NCBI RefSeq assembly: GCF_026341775.1
Contig: NZ_JAPEOB010000002.1
Coordinates: forward strand, 1,426,001 to 1,490,000
Source: Streptomyces sp. NBC_00654
Lineage (GTDB): Bacteria; Actinomycetota; Actinomycetes; Streptomycetales; Streptomycetaceae
Direction of reading: 5' to 3'
DNA: 64,000 bases
In this document: positions 16,892 to 26,200 of the stretch, in pieces
How the letters are laid out: each line of letters begins with the position of its first letter
Numbering within the stretch: position 1 is the first letter of the stretch
Notes under the pieces: model-generated
What the model was told of the DNA's origin: nothing
Databases searched by the model: none
What the model saw: only the letters and a program-made list of their open reading frames with translations
Made by a program: the position numbers and the translations under genes

Positions 16892-16932
16892 GTACCGCGG
16901 GTCCGGACCTGATGTGCCCGGACCCGCGGTAC
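16892..16932 (-). terminator. Terminator of zinc-ribbon gene
   Basis: A perfect 15-bp stem (16892-16906 with 16918-16932) closes an 11-base loop. It is just downstream of the stop codon of the minus-strand zinc-ribbon gene. Confidence 0.7.
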
Positions 16933-16942
16933 GACAAGGGGG

Positions 16943-17230
16943 TCAGGAGGAGAAGAGCATCCGGCCGAAGCCCTTCTGACGGTGGTGGCCGTGGTGTCCG
17001 CCGTGGTGCGGGGCGCCCCACGCGGGTGCCGGAGCGGCAGCGGCCGGGTAGGCCTGCGGGGCGGGCGGCGCGGGCGGCGCCTGCTGCGTCCACTGGGACT
17101 CCAGACGGGTCAGGGACTCCAGCTCACCGTAGTCGAGGAATATCCCCCGGCAGCCGCTGCACTGCTCGATCTGGACACCATTGCGGTTGTACGTGTGCAT
17201 CTGGGCGTGACACTTGGGGCACTGCATCAT
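16943..17230 (-). CDS. TFIIB-type zinc-ribbon protein
   Basis: A 95-residue protein starting MMQCPKCHAQMHTYNRNG, with a second cysteine pair in IEQCSGCRGIFLDYGELESL. These form a four-cysteine zinc ribbon of the zf-TFIIB family. After about residue 50 it becomes Pro/Ala-rich and then His/Gly-rich (HHGGHHGHH), ending KGFGRMLFSS. The family is widespread with unknown function. The His-rich tail may bind metal. The gene lies alone between the tRNA operon and the phosphotransferase gene. Confidence 0.88.
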   Translation of the reverse strand: MMQCPKCHAQMHTYNRNGVQIEQCSGCRGIFLDYGELESLTRLESQWTQQAPPAPPAPQAYPAAAAPAPAWGAPHHGGHHGHHRQKGFGRMLFSS

Positions 17231-17295
17231 CGACTCGGCTCCTCGCCTTCGGTGTGCCGTCGCCGGAATACGTGCCCGGCGGCGGTCGGTTCACC

Positions 17296-18252
17296 CTACG
17301 ACGAGCGTCCGGCCGCCAACTCGGGCGGGAGGGAGGCAATTCGGGCACAGGTGTCGATCATCATCTGCTCCACCTCATCCGGAGACCGGCCCTCCGCAAC
17401 GGACTTGGCGAGGGCGAGGGCCGCGGTCTGCACGGTCAGGGCGCGCGCCGGCACATCCAGAGCGGGCCAGGGATCCCCGTCGGCGGGCACGGCCGGGCCG
17501 CCCCCGGCCCGGTAGGCGGCCAGGAAGCGCAGCCAGACATCGGGGTCCAGCAGCCCGGCCGCGTACCAGGCGGCGGGCCGGGCGAGGTCCCATGACGGAT
17601 CGCCGAGACCCGCGTCGTCGACATCGATGAGCAGCCAGGAACCGTACGGTGCCGGGTGGCGGACGAGCTGGCCGAGATGCAGATCCCCGTGGCAGAGGAA
17701 GCCCGTACGGTGCCCCGGGGCGGCTTCTTCGCCGCGGGCCCAGGCTGGCAGCCCGCGCCAGGCGGCGAGGACGGCGTCGGTGGCCGGTTCGCCGGGGCGG
17801 GCCGCGCGCATCCGGGCAACGGCCGCGGCGGCCTTGGCGGGGCCGCGCATCGGGGGCAGCGGCAGCGGGGACCGGGTGCGGTGGAGGCGGGCGAGCAGGG
17901 CGGCGGCCTCCTCCCAGGGCGCGGCGTCGGGGTCCGCCGGGTCGACGGGTTCGCCGTGCGGCCAGAGGGTGACGGGGCGGCCGGGGCGGGGGCCGCCCGG
18001 CGGCGCGGGCAGGGGCGGGAGCAGGATGCCGGCCAGCTGGGGGGCGGCCGCCAGGGCGACGCGGGCGGCGAGGGCCTCGCGGTCCGTGTCCGCGGCGTGC
18101 GCCTTGGCGACGACCGGGCCGCTGCGGACCACGGTGCCGTCGGGGCGGTCCGCCAGTACCTGCGGCGGGGCGCAGACGCACCGGGGGGCGGGCGGGTGGG
18201 AGCGGTCGTGAGCGAGGGTGCCCAGCTCCGTTACGACTGTGGTGGTACTCAA
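17296..18252 (-). CDS. APH-type aminoglycoside/choline phosphotransferase family protein
   Basis: A 318-residue kinase-fold protein. The catalytic loop FLCHGDLHLGQL (Brenner-type HGDLH) and the metal-binding LIDVDDAGLGDPSWDLA are clear; the N-lobe with VVAKAH is divergent. Family members phosphorylate small molecules such as aminoglycosides, homoserine, choline or sugars, so resistance cannot be inferred from this alone. The start is TTG 18252 (MSTTTVV), supported by GGGGGAG a few bases upstream. It is not in an obvious operon. Confidence 0.82.
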   Translation of the reverse strand: MSTTTVVTELGTLAHDRSHPPAPRCVCAPPQVLADRPDGTVVRSGPVVAKAHAADTDREALAARVALAAAPQLAGILLPPLPAPPGGPRPGRPVTLWPHGEPVDPADPDAAPWEEAAALLARLHRTRSPLPLPPMRGPAKAAAAVARMRAARPGEPATDAVLAAWRGLPAWARGEEAAPGHRTGFLCHGDLHLGQLVRHPAPYGSWLLIDVDDAGLGDPSWDLARPAAWYAAGLLDPDVWLRFLAAYRAGGGPAVPADGDPWPALDVPARALTVQTAALALAKSVAEGRSPDEVEQMMIDTCARIASLPPELAAGRSS

Positions 18253-18585
18253 CGGCTCCCCCGCGGTAATCGGTCCGGTCCTGCCGCCGGTCCCGCGTCG
18301 AGCGTACGCGCCGGGCCCGGGAGCCGGGGGCGGGAGCGGGGAGCGGGGAGCGGGGAGCGAAGGGTGCTTGGGGGGGGCGGGAGCGGAGGGCTTGCGGGCA
18401 GGAAGACCGCGGGTGGGGGGAGCGGGTGACTGCGCGGGGCCGGACAGCGCGGGGCCGGACAGCGCGATGTCCGGTCAGCTCCCCAGCTGACCGGACAAAC
18501 GCTGCCGTCCGCCGCACCCCCGTCCCCACGGGGTTGTTGGCCGGATGTCCCGGTCCGGACCGCTCTTCCGGACCCGGGGCGCCGC
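18253..18585. repeat. Gene-free GC-rich stretch with short repeats and a hairpin
   Basis: No gene is visible. Around 18330-18360 the unit GGGAGC repeats several times. GGGGCCGGACAGCGC occurs twice in tandem near 18436-18465. A perfect 13-bp stem (18468-18480 with 18485-18497, loop CCCC) lies downstream of the small minus-strand gene that ends at 18586 and probably terminates it. Confidence 0.55.
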
Positions 18586-18792
18586 TCAGCGCCCCAGCAT
18601 CACCGCCACGGACGACGCCTGTGTGACCACTGCCTCCCAGCCGCCGAAGACGACTACGAGCAGGGCCGCCAGAGGAAGAACCATGGCCGTCGCCACCAAG
18701 GGGTGGCGCGTGCCGGACCGACGGGCGCCGAACGCGGCGGATGCCCTGCGTCCCTGCGTGCGGATCATGGTCCGCGTTGCCGTGTCCGACAT
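18586..18792 (-). CDS. Small basic single-TM protein (68 aa)
   Basis: It begins MSDTATRTMIRTQGRRASAA, has an Arg-rich cytoplasmic half, then one hydrophobic helix (HPLVATAMVLPLAALLVVVF) and a short hydrophilic end. AGGAGAGGAA sits directly before ATG 18792, an excellent ribosome site that supports it as a real gene. I do not recognise the family. It lies upstream of nothing obvious and may be a membrane-associated partner of the kinase region, which is only a guess from proximity. Confidence 0.65.
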   Translation of the reverse strand: MSDTATRTMIRTQGRRASAAFGARRSGTRHPLVATAMVLPLAALLVVVFGGWEAVVTQASSVAVMLGR

Positions 18793-18978
18793 GGTTCCTC
18801 TCCTGACCTGATGTGGGGCGACGGGCGTTGACCTCGGGGGACGAGTGTTCGCCCGCCGCTTGATCTCCACATTAGGGAAGCTGCGGGCAGGGGTCGTCAT
18901 GCCCGCGTACCGATTGCCGGGCCTCCCGGAGGATGAGCTGTGGGTAGTCGGCGTACTCCCCTGGGTGGAGACCGGGCC

Positions 18979-19236
18979 TCAGGGCTGGGGGTCATCCCGG
19001 AGGGGTCGCTCGGAGCTGTCCTCCCTGGGTACCGGTTGTTCGACCAGGGCGAGCACCCTGGTCGCCATGAAGCGGGCGGTGCGCACCACCGTGCCGTTCC
19101 GGGTGACTTCACTCACTTCCACCACCCCCCGGCGGACGGCGGTCTCCACTCTGCGGCCCGCCCTGGAGGCCACCACCTCGTAGGTCCTGGTCGTGTCTCC
19201 CGCGTCCACGACTATCTCCACGCGATCGCCCTTCAC
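18979..19236 (-). CDS. Conserved small hypothetical protein (85 aa)
   Basis: From GTG 19236 the protein reads MKGDRVEIVVDAGDTTRTYE, then VVASRAGRRVETAVRRGVVE and TARFMATRVLALVEQP, and ends in an acidic tail. The pattern suggests a compact beta-rich cytoplasmic domain. I recall similar short proteins in other streptomycetes but no function. GGGGGAT lies upstream of the GTG. The gene diverges from the kinase gene at 19443. Confidence 0.65.
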   Translation of the reverse strand: MKGDRVEIVVDAGDTTRTYEVVASRAGRRVETAVRRGVVEVSEVTRNGTVVRTARFMATRVLALVEQPVPREDSSERPLRDDPQP

Positions 19237-19442
19237 TGATCCAATCCCCCTTCTGCGACGGTCCTTTGAGATCTCGCACGGGGCGGGGAGCCCGGATCCA
19301 CGGCTCCCTGACCACTCTTCAAGCTTCCCACCCGGCACTGACAATCGAATCTCCGGCGAGGGCGCGGCCTCTGAGCGAGCCGGGCGCCGGGTACGTAAGC
19401 TGTGCCTCGTCAGGCGGACCAGGCAGCGGGGATGGGCAGACG

Positions 19443-20771
19443 ATGGCGATGATGCGGCTCCGGCGCGAGGACCCGCGTCTCGTCGGCTCGTTCAGGCTGC
19501 ACCGGCGACTCGGCGCGGGCGGCATGGGTGTCGTCTATCTGGGCTCCGACCGTCGCGGTCAGCGGGTCGCCCTCAAGGTGATCCGCCCCGACCTGGCGGA
19601 GGATCAGGAGTTCCGTTCGCGTTTCGCACGCGAGGTGTCGGCGGCCCGGCGGATCCGGGGCGGCTGTACGGCACGGCTGGTCGCCGCCGATCTGGAGGCG
19701 GACCGCCCCTGGTTCGCCACGCAGTACGTCCCCGGCCCCTCACTGCACGACAAGGTCGCCGAGGAGGGGCCCCTGCCGGCCGCCGAGGTGGCCTCGATCG
19801 GAGCGGCGCTCTCCGAGGGACTGGTGGCGGTGCACGAGGCCGGTGTCGTCCACCGGGACCTGAAGCCGTCGAACATCCTCCTCTCCCCCAAGGGTCCCCG
19901 GATCATCGACTTCGGTATCGCCTGGGCGACCGGGGCGAGCACGCTGACCCATGTCGGTACGGCGGTGGGGTCGCCCGGCTTCCTGGCGCCCGAGCAGGTC
20001 CGGGGCGCGGCCGTGACACCCGCGACGGACGTCTTCTCGCTGGGTGCCACCCTGGCGTACGCGGCGATGGCCGACTCGCCTTTCGGGCACGGCAGTTCCG
20101 AGGTGATGCTCTACCGCGTGGTGCACGAGGAGCCGCAGCTGCACGATGTGCACGACGCGCTCGCCCCGCTGGTGCGCGCCTGTCTGGCGAAGGACCCCGA
20201 GGAGCGGCCGAGCACGCTGCAACTCTCCATGCGGCTCAAGGAGATCGCGGCCCGGGAGGCGCAGGGCCTGCACGAGAGCCGGCCGCCCGCCCAGCGTTCC
20301 GCGCAGGAGCTGGACCGCCCGACCGGCCGCCTGGACGGCCCGTACACCGAGCAGCACACCCGCCGTTCGGAGGGCCCGTCCTCCTCGCGGCCGCAGCGGA
20401 GCAGGCGCACCGGGCCGCGTCCGGCCGCCTCCCGCACCGGAGACCCGCGCCCCCAGCAGGCTCCCCGCAACACCACGCGGTCCGGGAAGCGCCCCGGCGC
20501 GACGAACGGGAGGCCGGGCACACGGGGCGGGAACCGGACCACTTCACCGGGGCGCCGGCCGGCGAATCCGCGACTGCTCCGGCAGCGGCTGGTGGTCTTC
20601 GTCGTCGTGACACTGCTCGTGGCACTGGGTATCGCGGCGGCGCAGGGCTGTCAGGGACCGGCGCGCGGGATGGACGTACCCCGGTCGCCGCACGACCGGG
20701 CCGTCGGCGCGCAGCACACCCCGCCGGGGGCAGCCGCTCCCGGCGGGCCGGTTCCGGGACGGGCCCTCTAG
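19443..20771 (+). CDS. Membrane-anchored Ser/Thr protein kinase
   Basis: A 442-residue Hanks-type kinase. The glycine loop is GAGGMG (24-29), the catalytic lysine is in VALKV (K45), the catalytic loop is HRDLKPSN (137-144), and DFG lies at 156-158, with SPGFLAPEQ as the APE motif. The kinase domain ends near residue 270. A disordered Arg/Pro/Ser-rich juxtamembrane linker of about 110 residues follows, then one transmembrane helix (about 382-402, VVFVVVTLLVALGIAAA). Only about 40 external residues remain, with no PASTA or other sensor domain. The kinase is therefore cytoplasmic and tethered, probably sensing through partners. Confidence 0.92.
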   Translation: MAMMRLRREDPRLVGSFRLHRRLGAGGMGVVYLGSDRRGQRVALKVIRPDLAEDQEFRSRFAREVSAARRIRGGCTARLVAADLEADRPWFATQYVPGPSLHDKVAEEGPLPAAEVASIGAALSEGLVAVHEAGVVHRDLKPSNILLSPKGPRIIDFGIAWATGASTLTHVGTAVGSPGFLAPEQVRGAAVTPATDVFSLGATLAYAAMADSPFGHGSSEVMLYRVVHEEPQLHDVHDALAPLVRACLAKDPEERPSTLQLSMRLKEIAAREAQGLHESRPPAQRSAQELDRPTGRLDGPYTEQHTRRSEGPSSSRPQRSRRTGPRPAASRTGDPRPQQAPRNTTRSGKRPGATNGRPGTRGGNRTTSPGRRPANPRLLRQRLVVFVVVTLLVALGIAAAQGCQGPARGMDVPRSPHDRAVGAQHTPPGAAAPGGPVPGRAL

Positions 20772-20778
20772 GGTCGGA

Positions 20779-20806
20779 CAGGCCCCGGCCGGACGGGCCG
20801 GGGTCA
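20779..20806. terminator. Hairpin between kinase and RNA methyltransferase genes
   Basis: GGCCCCGGCC at 20781-20790 pairs with GGCCGGGGTC at 20796-20805 with one mismatch. It lies between two convergent stop codons and partly overlaps the end of the methyltransferase gene. Confidence 0.5.
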
Positions 20807-21622
20807 GCTCTGCGGGCGGCCTGTCGCCACGGCGTAGAAGGCGACCGCGGCCGCCGCTCCCACGTTCAGTGAGTCGACGCCGTGCGCCATGGGGATACGG
20901 ACCCATTCGTCGGCGGCCATCAGCGCCTGTGTGGACAGCCCGTCCCCCTCGGCTCCGAGCATCAGCGCCACCCGCTCCATCCGGTGCGGTGCCGCCTCGT
21001 CGATGCTGGAGGCCTTTTCGTCGGGGGTGAGCGCGAGCAGCGTGAAGCCCGCTCCCCGTACGCTCTCCAGCGTCCTGGGCCAGGCGTCGAGCCTGGCGTA
21101 CGGGACGGAGAAGACCGCGCCCATGGAGACCTTGACCGAACGCCGGTACAGGGGGTCGGCGCAGTCCGGCGAGAGCAGCACGGCGTCCATGCCGAGGGCG
21201 GCGGCGCTGCGGAAGATCGCACCGATGTTGGTGTGGTCGTTGACCGACTCCATGACGACCACCCGGCGGGCCGTGCCCAGCAGTTCCTCGGCGGTGGGCA
21301 GCGGCTTGCGCTGCATGGAGGCCAGTGCACCCCGGTGCACGTGATAGCCGGTGACGCGTTCGGCGAGTTCCGGAGAGACCGCGTACACGGGTGCCGGGAC
21401 CTCGTCGATGACGTCGCGCATCACGTCGACCCACTTGGCGGAGAGCAGCATCGACCGCATCTCGTACCCGGCGTGCCTGGCCCGTCTGATCACCTTCTCG
21501 CCCTCGGCGATGAAGAGGCCCTCGGCCGGCTCACGGCGGCGCCGGAGCTCGACATCGGTCAGGCCGGTGTAGTCGCGCAGGCGCGGGTCGTCGGGATCGT
21601 CGACGGTGATGAGATCTGCCAC
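20804..21622 (-). CDS. TrmH/SpoU-family RNA 2'-O-methyltransferase
   Basis: A 272-residue SPOUT methyltransferase that should methylate the 2'-hydroxyl of a ribose in rRNA or tRNA using SAM. An N-terminal substrate-binding domain (about 1-105) precedes the catalytic domain. The three knot motifs are present: NDHTNIGAIFRSAAALG, LMLGAEGDGLS and IPMAHGVDSLNVGAAAAVAF. The GTG start at 21622 (MADLITVDD) follows a short leader. It lies 64 bp downstream of the CysG-like gene and may be co-transcribed with it. Confidence 0.9.
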   Translation of the reverse strand: MADLITVDDPDDPRLRDYTGLTDVELRRRREPAEGLFIAEGEKVIRRARHAGYEMRSMLLSAKWVDVMRDVIDEVPAPVYAVSPELAERVTGYHVHRGALASMQRKPLPTAEELLGTARRVVVMESVNDHTNIGAIFRSAAALGMDAVLLSPDCADPLYRRSVKVSMGAVFSVPYARLDAWPRTLESVRGAGFTLLALTPDEKASSIDEAAPHRMERVALMLGAEGDGLSTQALMAADEWVRIPMAHGVDSLNVGAAAAVAFYAVATGRPQS

Positions 21623-21686
21623 AGGGTGATACTGCCTTGTCCGGTGTGTGGTGCCAACGCCTTGGATGAAACTCTGTTACCGCCGG

Positions 21687-22940
21687 TTACTCCGCGGAGG
21701 GTACGAGGGGGACCGGGCCGACCGCGACGACTTCACCGATGACGATCACGGCGGGCGGGCGCACCTCTTCGGCGACGGCGCGCTCGCCGACGGTGGCGAG
21801 CGTCGCGTCGACCCGGCGCTGGGCGGCCGTGGTGCCCTCCTGGACCAGGGCGACCGGGGTCAGCGGGTCCTTGCCGTGGGCGATCAGAGCGGCGGCGATG
21901 GCGCCGATCTTGTCGACGGCCATCAGCAGGACGAGCGTGCCCCGCAGCTGTGCGAGCGCCGCCCAGTCGACCAGGGAGCGCGGGTCCTCCGGGGCGACGT
22001 GGCCGCTGACGACGGTGAACTCGTGGGCGACGCCGCGGTGGGTGACCGGGATGCCCGCCGCGCTCGGCACGGAGATGGAGCTGGAGATTCCGGGGACGAC
22101 GGTGCACGGTATGCCCTCGGCCGCCAGCGCCTGGGCCTCCTCCATGCCCCGGCCGAAGACGAACGGGTCGCCGCCCTTGAGCCTGACGACGGCCCTGCCC
22201 GCCTTGGCGTGCTCGATCAGCGCCTGGTTGATCGCCTCCTGCGCCATGTAGCGGCCGTACGGGATCTTCGCCGCGTCGATGACCTCGACGTGCGGCGGGA
22301 GTTCGTCGAGCAGGTCACGGGGGCCCAGCCGGTCGGCGATGACCACGTCGGCCTCGGCGAGCAGCCGGCGGCCCCGGACGGTGATCAGGTCGGGGTCACC
22401 GGGACCGCCGCCGACGAGCGCGACACCCGGGGCGCGGGTGCGGTGGTGCGGGGCGGCGAGGGTGCCGTCGCGCAGGCCCTCCACGATGGCGTCGCGCACG
22501 GCTGCGGAGTAGCGGGGGTCCCGGCCCTGCGAGGTGGTGGTGAGAACCGCGACCGTCACGTTCTCGCTGCGGCCGGTGGCCGGGGTCCAGGCGGTGGCGG
22601 CTTCGGCGTCGTCGCTGCGGACGCACCAGGTGCGGGTGCGCTCCGCCTCGGCCGAGGCGGCGTCGGCGGCGGCCTGGTCGGAGCAGGCGACGAGGGCGTA
22701 CCAGGTGTCGGCGAGGTCACCGTCCTCGTACCGGCGGCGCTCCCAGCGGATCTCGCCGGTGTCGGCCATCGCCTCGACGGACGGGGTCGCGGACGGGGAG
22801 ACGAGCGTGATGTCGGCACCGCTCGCGATGAGCGCGGGCAGGCGGCGCTGCGCGACCTGGCCGCCGCCGACGACGACGACGCGGCGCCCGTTCAGGCGCA
22901 GTCCGACGGGGTACGCGGGGTGATCGGCGTGCTCGGCCAT
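21687..22940 (-). CDS. cysG: CysG-like fusion: precorrin-2 dehydrogenase domain plus uroporphyrinogen-III C-methyltransferase
   Basis: A 417-residue two-domain protein. The N-terminal half (about 1-150) has an NAD-binding Rossmann motif (RVVVVGGGQVAQRRLPAL) as in Met8/CysG-B. The C-terminal half (about 165-405) is a SUMT domain with VALVGGGPGDPDLITVRG, GRAVVRLKGGDPFVFGRG and GIPVTHRG. It should convert uroporphyrinogen III to precorrin-2 and possibly oxidise it to sirohydrochlorin, feeding siroheme for sulfite/nitrite reduction or B12. The N-terminal domain looks shorter than the enterobacterial CysG one. It follows the BluB-CobT gene after a 286-bp gap. Confidence 0.9.
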   Translation of the reverse strand: MAEHADHPAYPVGLRLNGRRVVVVGGGQVAQRRLPALIASGADITLVSPSATPSVEAMADTGEIRWERRRYEDGDLADTWYALVACSDQAAADAASAEAERTRTWCVRSDDAEAATAWTPATGRSENVTVAVLTTTSQGRDPRYSAAVRDAIVEGLRDGTLAAPHHRTRAPGVALVGGGPGDPDLITVRGRRLLAEADVVIADRLGPRDLLDELPPHVEVIDAAKIPYGRYMAQEAINQALIEHAKAGRAVVRLKGGDPFVFGRGMEEAQALAAEGIPCTVVPGISSSISVPSAAGIPVTHRGVAHEFTVVSGHVAPEDPRSLVDWAALAQLRGTLVLLMAVDKIGAIAAALIAHGKDPLTPVALVQEGTTAAQRRVDATLATVGERAVAEEVRPPAVIVIGEVVAVGPVPLVPSAE

Positions 22941-23177
22941 GGCGGTGCGGACTCCTCGTACGGGTGCTGCGTAGGGGGCCGCTGCGGCGGTGGAGCGGCT
23001 GTGACGTGCGGGGGGATACGGCGCGGGGCGCGCGCGGGGTGGGCACCACGATACGCGGGGTGGCGTGCGGGTGAGGGGGCGGTCGACCGGCGGGGAGGGC
23101 GGCCGGCCGGTGGAACATCTGCGGCGGACTCGACCGCCGCCGCGGACCGGCCCGGGGAGCACCCGAGGGGTGCCGTC

Positions 23178-23213
23178 GTGCGCCGGGCGGGCCGTGTGGT
23201 CCGCCCGGCGCAC
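23178..23213 (-). terminator. Terminator downstream of bluB-cobT fusion
   Basis: A perfect 13-bp stem (23178-23190 with 23201-23213) closes a ten-base loop, just beyond the stop of the fusion gene on the minus strand. It suggests the cysG-like gene has its own promoter in the 286-bp gap. Confidence 0.65.
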
Positions 23214-23226
23214 GGGTGGGGCGCGG

Positions 23227-26200
23227 CTACTTCTCGGTGACGCCCGCCGAATCGAACGTGGCCACCTCGTGCATCGCGCGGGCCGCGCTCTGCACGATCG
23301 GGAGCGCGAGCAGGGCTCCCGTGCCCTCGCCGAGGCGCAGGTCGAGATCGACCAGCGGGCGCAGGCCCAGCTTGTTGAGCGCGGCGACATGGCCGGGCTC
23401 CGCACTGCGGTGACCGGCGATGCAGGCGGCGAGGGCCTCGGGGGCGATGGCCCGCGCGACCAGGGCCGCCGCGCCCGCGCTCACGCCGTCCAGGATGACC
23501 GGCGTACGCAGCGACGCGCCGCCGAGCAGGAAGCCCGCCATCGCGGCGTGCTCCAGGCCGCCGACCGCGGCGAGCACACCGATCGGGTCGGACGGGTCCG
23601 GCTGGTGCAGGTCGAGCGCCCGGCGGACGACATCGACCTTGCGGGCGTGCATCTCGTCGTTGATACCGGTCCCCCGGCCGGTCACCTCGGCCGCGTCGAT
23701 ACCGGTGTACACGCAGATCAGCGCGGCGGAGGCGGTGGTGTTGGCGATACCCATCTCGCCGGTCAGCAGCGCCTTGTTGCCTGCCGCGACCAGATCGCGG
23801 GCGGTCTCGATGCCGACCTCGACGGCCGCGAGGACCTCTTCCCGGCTGAGGGCGGGCCCCGTGGTGAAGTCCGCCGTTCCGGGGCGCACCTTGCGCGGCA
23901 GGAGTCCCGGCGTCGCGGGCAGTTCGGAGGCGACACCGACGTCGACCACACAGACCTCGGCGCCGACCTGGGCCGCGAAGGCGTTGCAGACGGCTCCGCC
24001 GCCGAGGAAGTTGGCCACCATCTGGGCCGTGACCTCCTGCGGCCAGGCGGTGACGCCCTGGGCGTGCACCCCGTGGTCCCCGGCGAAGATCGCCACGGCG
24101 GCGGGCTCGGGAATGGGCGGCGGGCACATCCGGGAGAGCCCGGACAGCTGGGCGGAGATGATCTCCAGCATGCCGAGCGCACCGGCGGGCTTCGTCATCC
24201 GCTTCTGGCGTTCCCAGGCCTCGCCGAGCGCCTTGGCGTCCAGCGGGCGGATGCTGGAGATGGTCTCCTGGAGCAGGTCGTGCGGCTCCTCGCCGGGCAG
24301 GGCGCGGCGCCCGTACGTCTCCTCGTGAACGACCCAGGAGAGCGGTCGTCGCTTGGACCAGCCCGCCTGCATCAGCTCGGGCTCCTCGGGGAACTCGTCG
24401 ACGTATCCGACACAGAGGTAAGCGACGACTTCGAGGTGCTCGGGCAGTCCGAGCGCGCGGACCATCTCACGCTCGTCGAAGAAGCTGACCCAGCCGACGC
24501 CGAGGCCCTCGGCGCGTGCGGCGAGCCACAGGTTCTCCACCGCGAGGGCCGAGGAGTACGGGGCCATCTGCGGCTGGGTGTGCCGGCCGAGGGTGTGCCG
24601 GCCGCCACGGGTGGGGTCGGCGGTGACGACGATGTTCACCGGGGTGTCGAGGATGGCCTCGATCTTCAGTTCCTTGAACTGCTTGGCCCGGCCCTTGGGG
24701 AGCGAGCTGGCGTAGGCGTCGCGCTGACGCTGGGCCAGTTCGTGCATGGAGCGGCGGGTCTCCGCGGAGCGGATGACGACGAAGTCCCAGGGCTGCGAGT
24801 GGCCCACGCTCGGGGCCGTGTGCGCGGCTTCGAGGACCCGGAGCAGGACCTCGTGCGGGATCGGGTCGCTGCGGAAGCCGTTGCGGATGTCGCGGCGCTC
24901 TCGCATGACGCGCAGGACCGCTTCGCGTTCGGCGTCGTCGTAGCCGGGGGCGGGAGGAGTGAACTCCTCGGCGGGCTCCGCCGGGGCGGGCTCCGTTCCG
25001 GCGGACTGCGCTTCGGCGGACTGCTCCTGGGAGGGCTGCTCCTGGGAGGGCTGCTCCTGGGAGGGCTGCTCCTCGGCCGGCGCGGGCTCGGTCCCGGCCG
25101 GAATCTCTGCCTGTACCGGCTCCACGAGCTCGGGGGTCTCGATGATCTCGGGCCCCGTGGCGTCATCGGGAACGGCTTCCGGCTGCGCGGCGGCGACGGG
25201 TTCCGGCTCCACGTGGGCGACGGGTTCCGGCTCCGCGGCGGGCTCCGGGGCCGCGACCTCCGCCGGCGCCTCCACCACGACGGGGGGCGCGGCATCGGCG
25301 GGCACGGGTGCCGCTTCGACGGGTGCCGCTTCCACCGGCGCGGCGGTCTCGACGGTCTCGGGCGGCACTGCTTCCGCCAGGAACGGCTCCGCGACGGGCT
25401 CCGCCTCCACGGGGGGCGCGGCGGGGGCCATCACCGGGGTCTCAGCGGGTGCGGTCGCCGCGGGCTCCTCGGCAACGGCTTCCACGGGCGCTTCCACGAC
25501 GGCTTCGGGCACGGGCGCGGCTTCGGGCACGGGCGCGGCTTCCGCCTCGACGACGGCCTCCGGCAGCGCGGCCTCCGTCGGGGCGGCCTCCGTCGGGGCG
25601 GCCTCCACGACCGGGGCCGGGGCGTGCTGCGGCGGCGTGGCCTCCGGCCCTTCGACGGGTACGGACTGTTCCGCGGACTCCTCCGCCACCGCGGCCAGAG
25701 CCACCGCGGCCGGAGCCTCGGCGGTCGGCTCCGCCGGTGCCGGTACCTCGTTCAGGATGTCCGGAGCCTGCGCTTCCGTCGGCTCAGGAGCGACCGTTTC
25801 TGCGACAGCGGCCGTCTCCACGACAACGGCCGTCTCCACGGCGGCGGCCTCGGGCTGCACCACCGGCTCCGGCTGGACCACGGCCTCCGGCTGGACAGCC
25901 TGCTCCGGCTGGACCACGGCCTCGGGCTGCACGGGGGGCTGGGCGGACCACGGAGCACCGCTCTGCGGCGGGATCTCGCCCAGCTGCGGTCCGGGCAGCA
26001 GCGGGGTCTCCCCGGCGGGGGCGTCGAGGTACTGCGGGCCCGCCGTGGGCGGCCCTGCATGGCGTGCGGACACGGGAGGCTGCGGCGCTCCGGCGGGGCC
26101 GCGGTCGGCGAGGGAGCGGACCACACCGCCGGTCGGCGTACCGCCGTACGAGGGGGCCTCGGCGGACGCGGGGCCCCGGTGCAGCGGGCGGCGCGTGGGG

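Noticed and set aside
17296..18252. Aminoglycoside resistance gene
   Set aside because: The fold is that of the wide APH/choline kinase superfamily; nothing in the sequence shows an antibiotic substrate.
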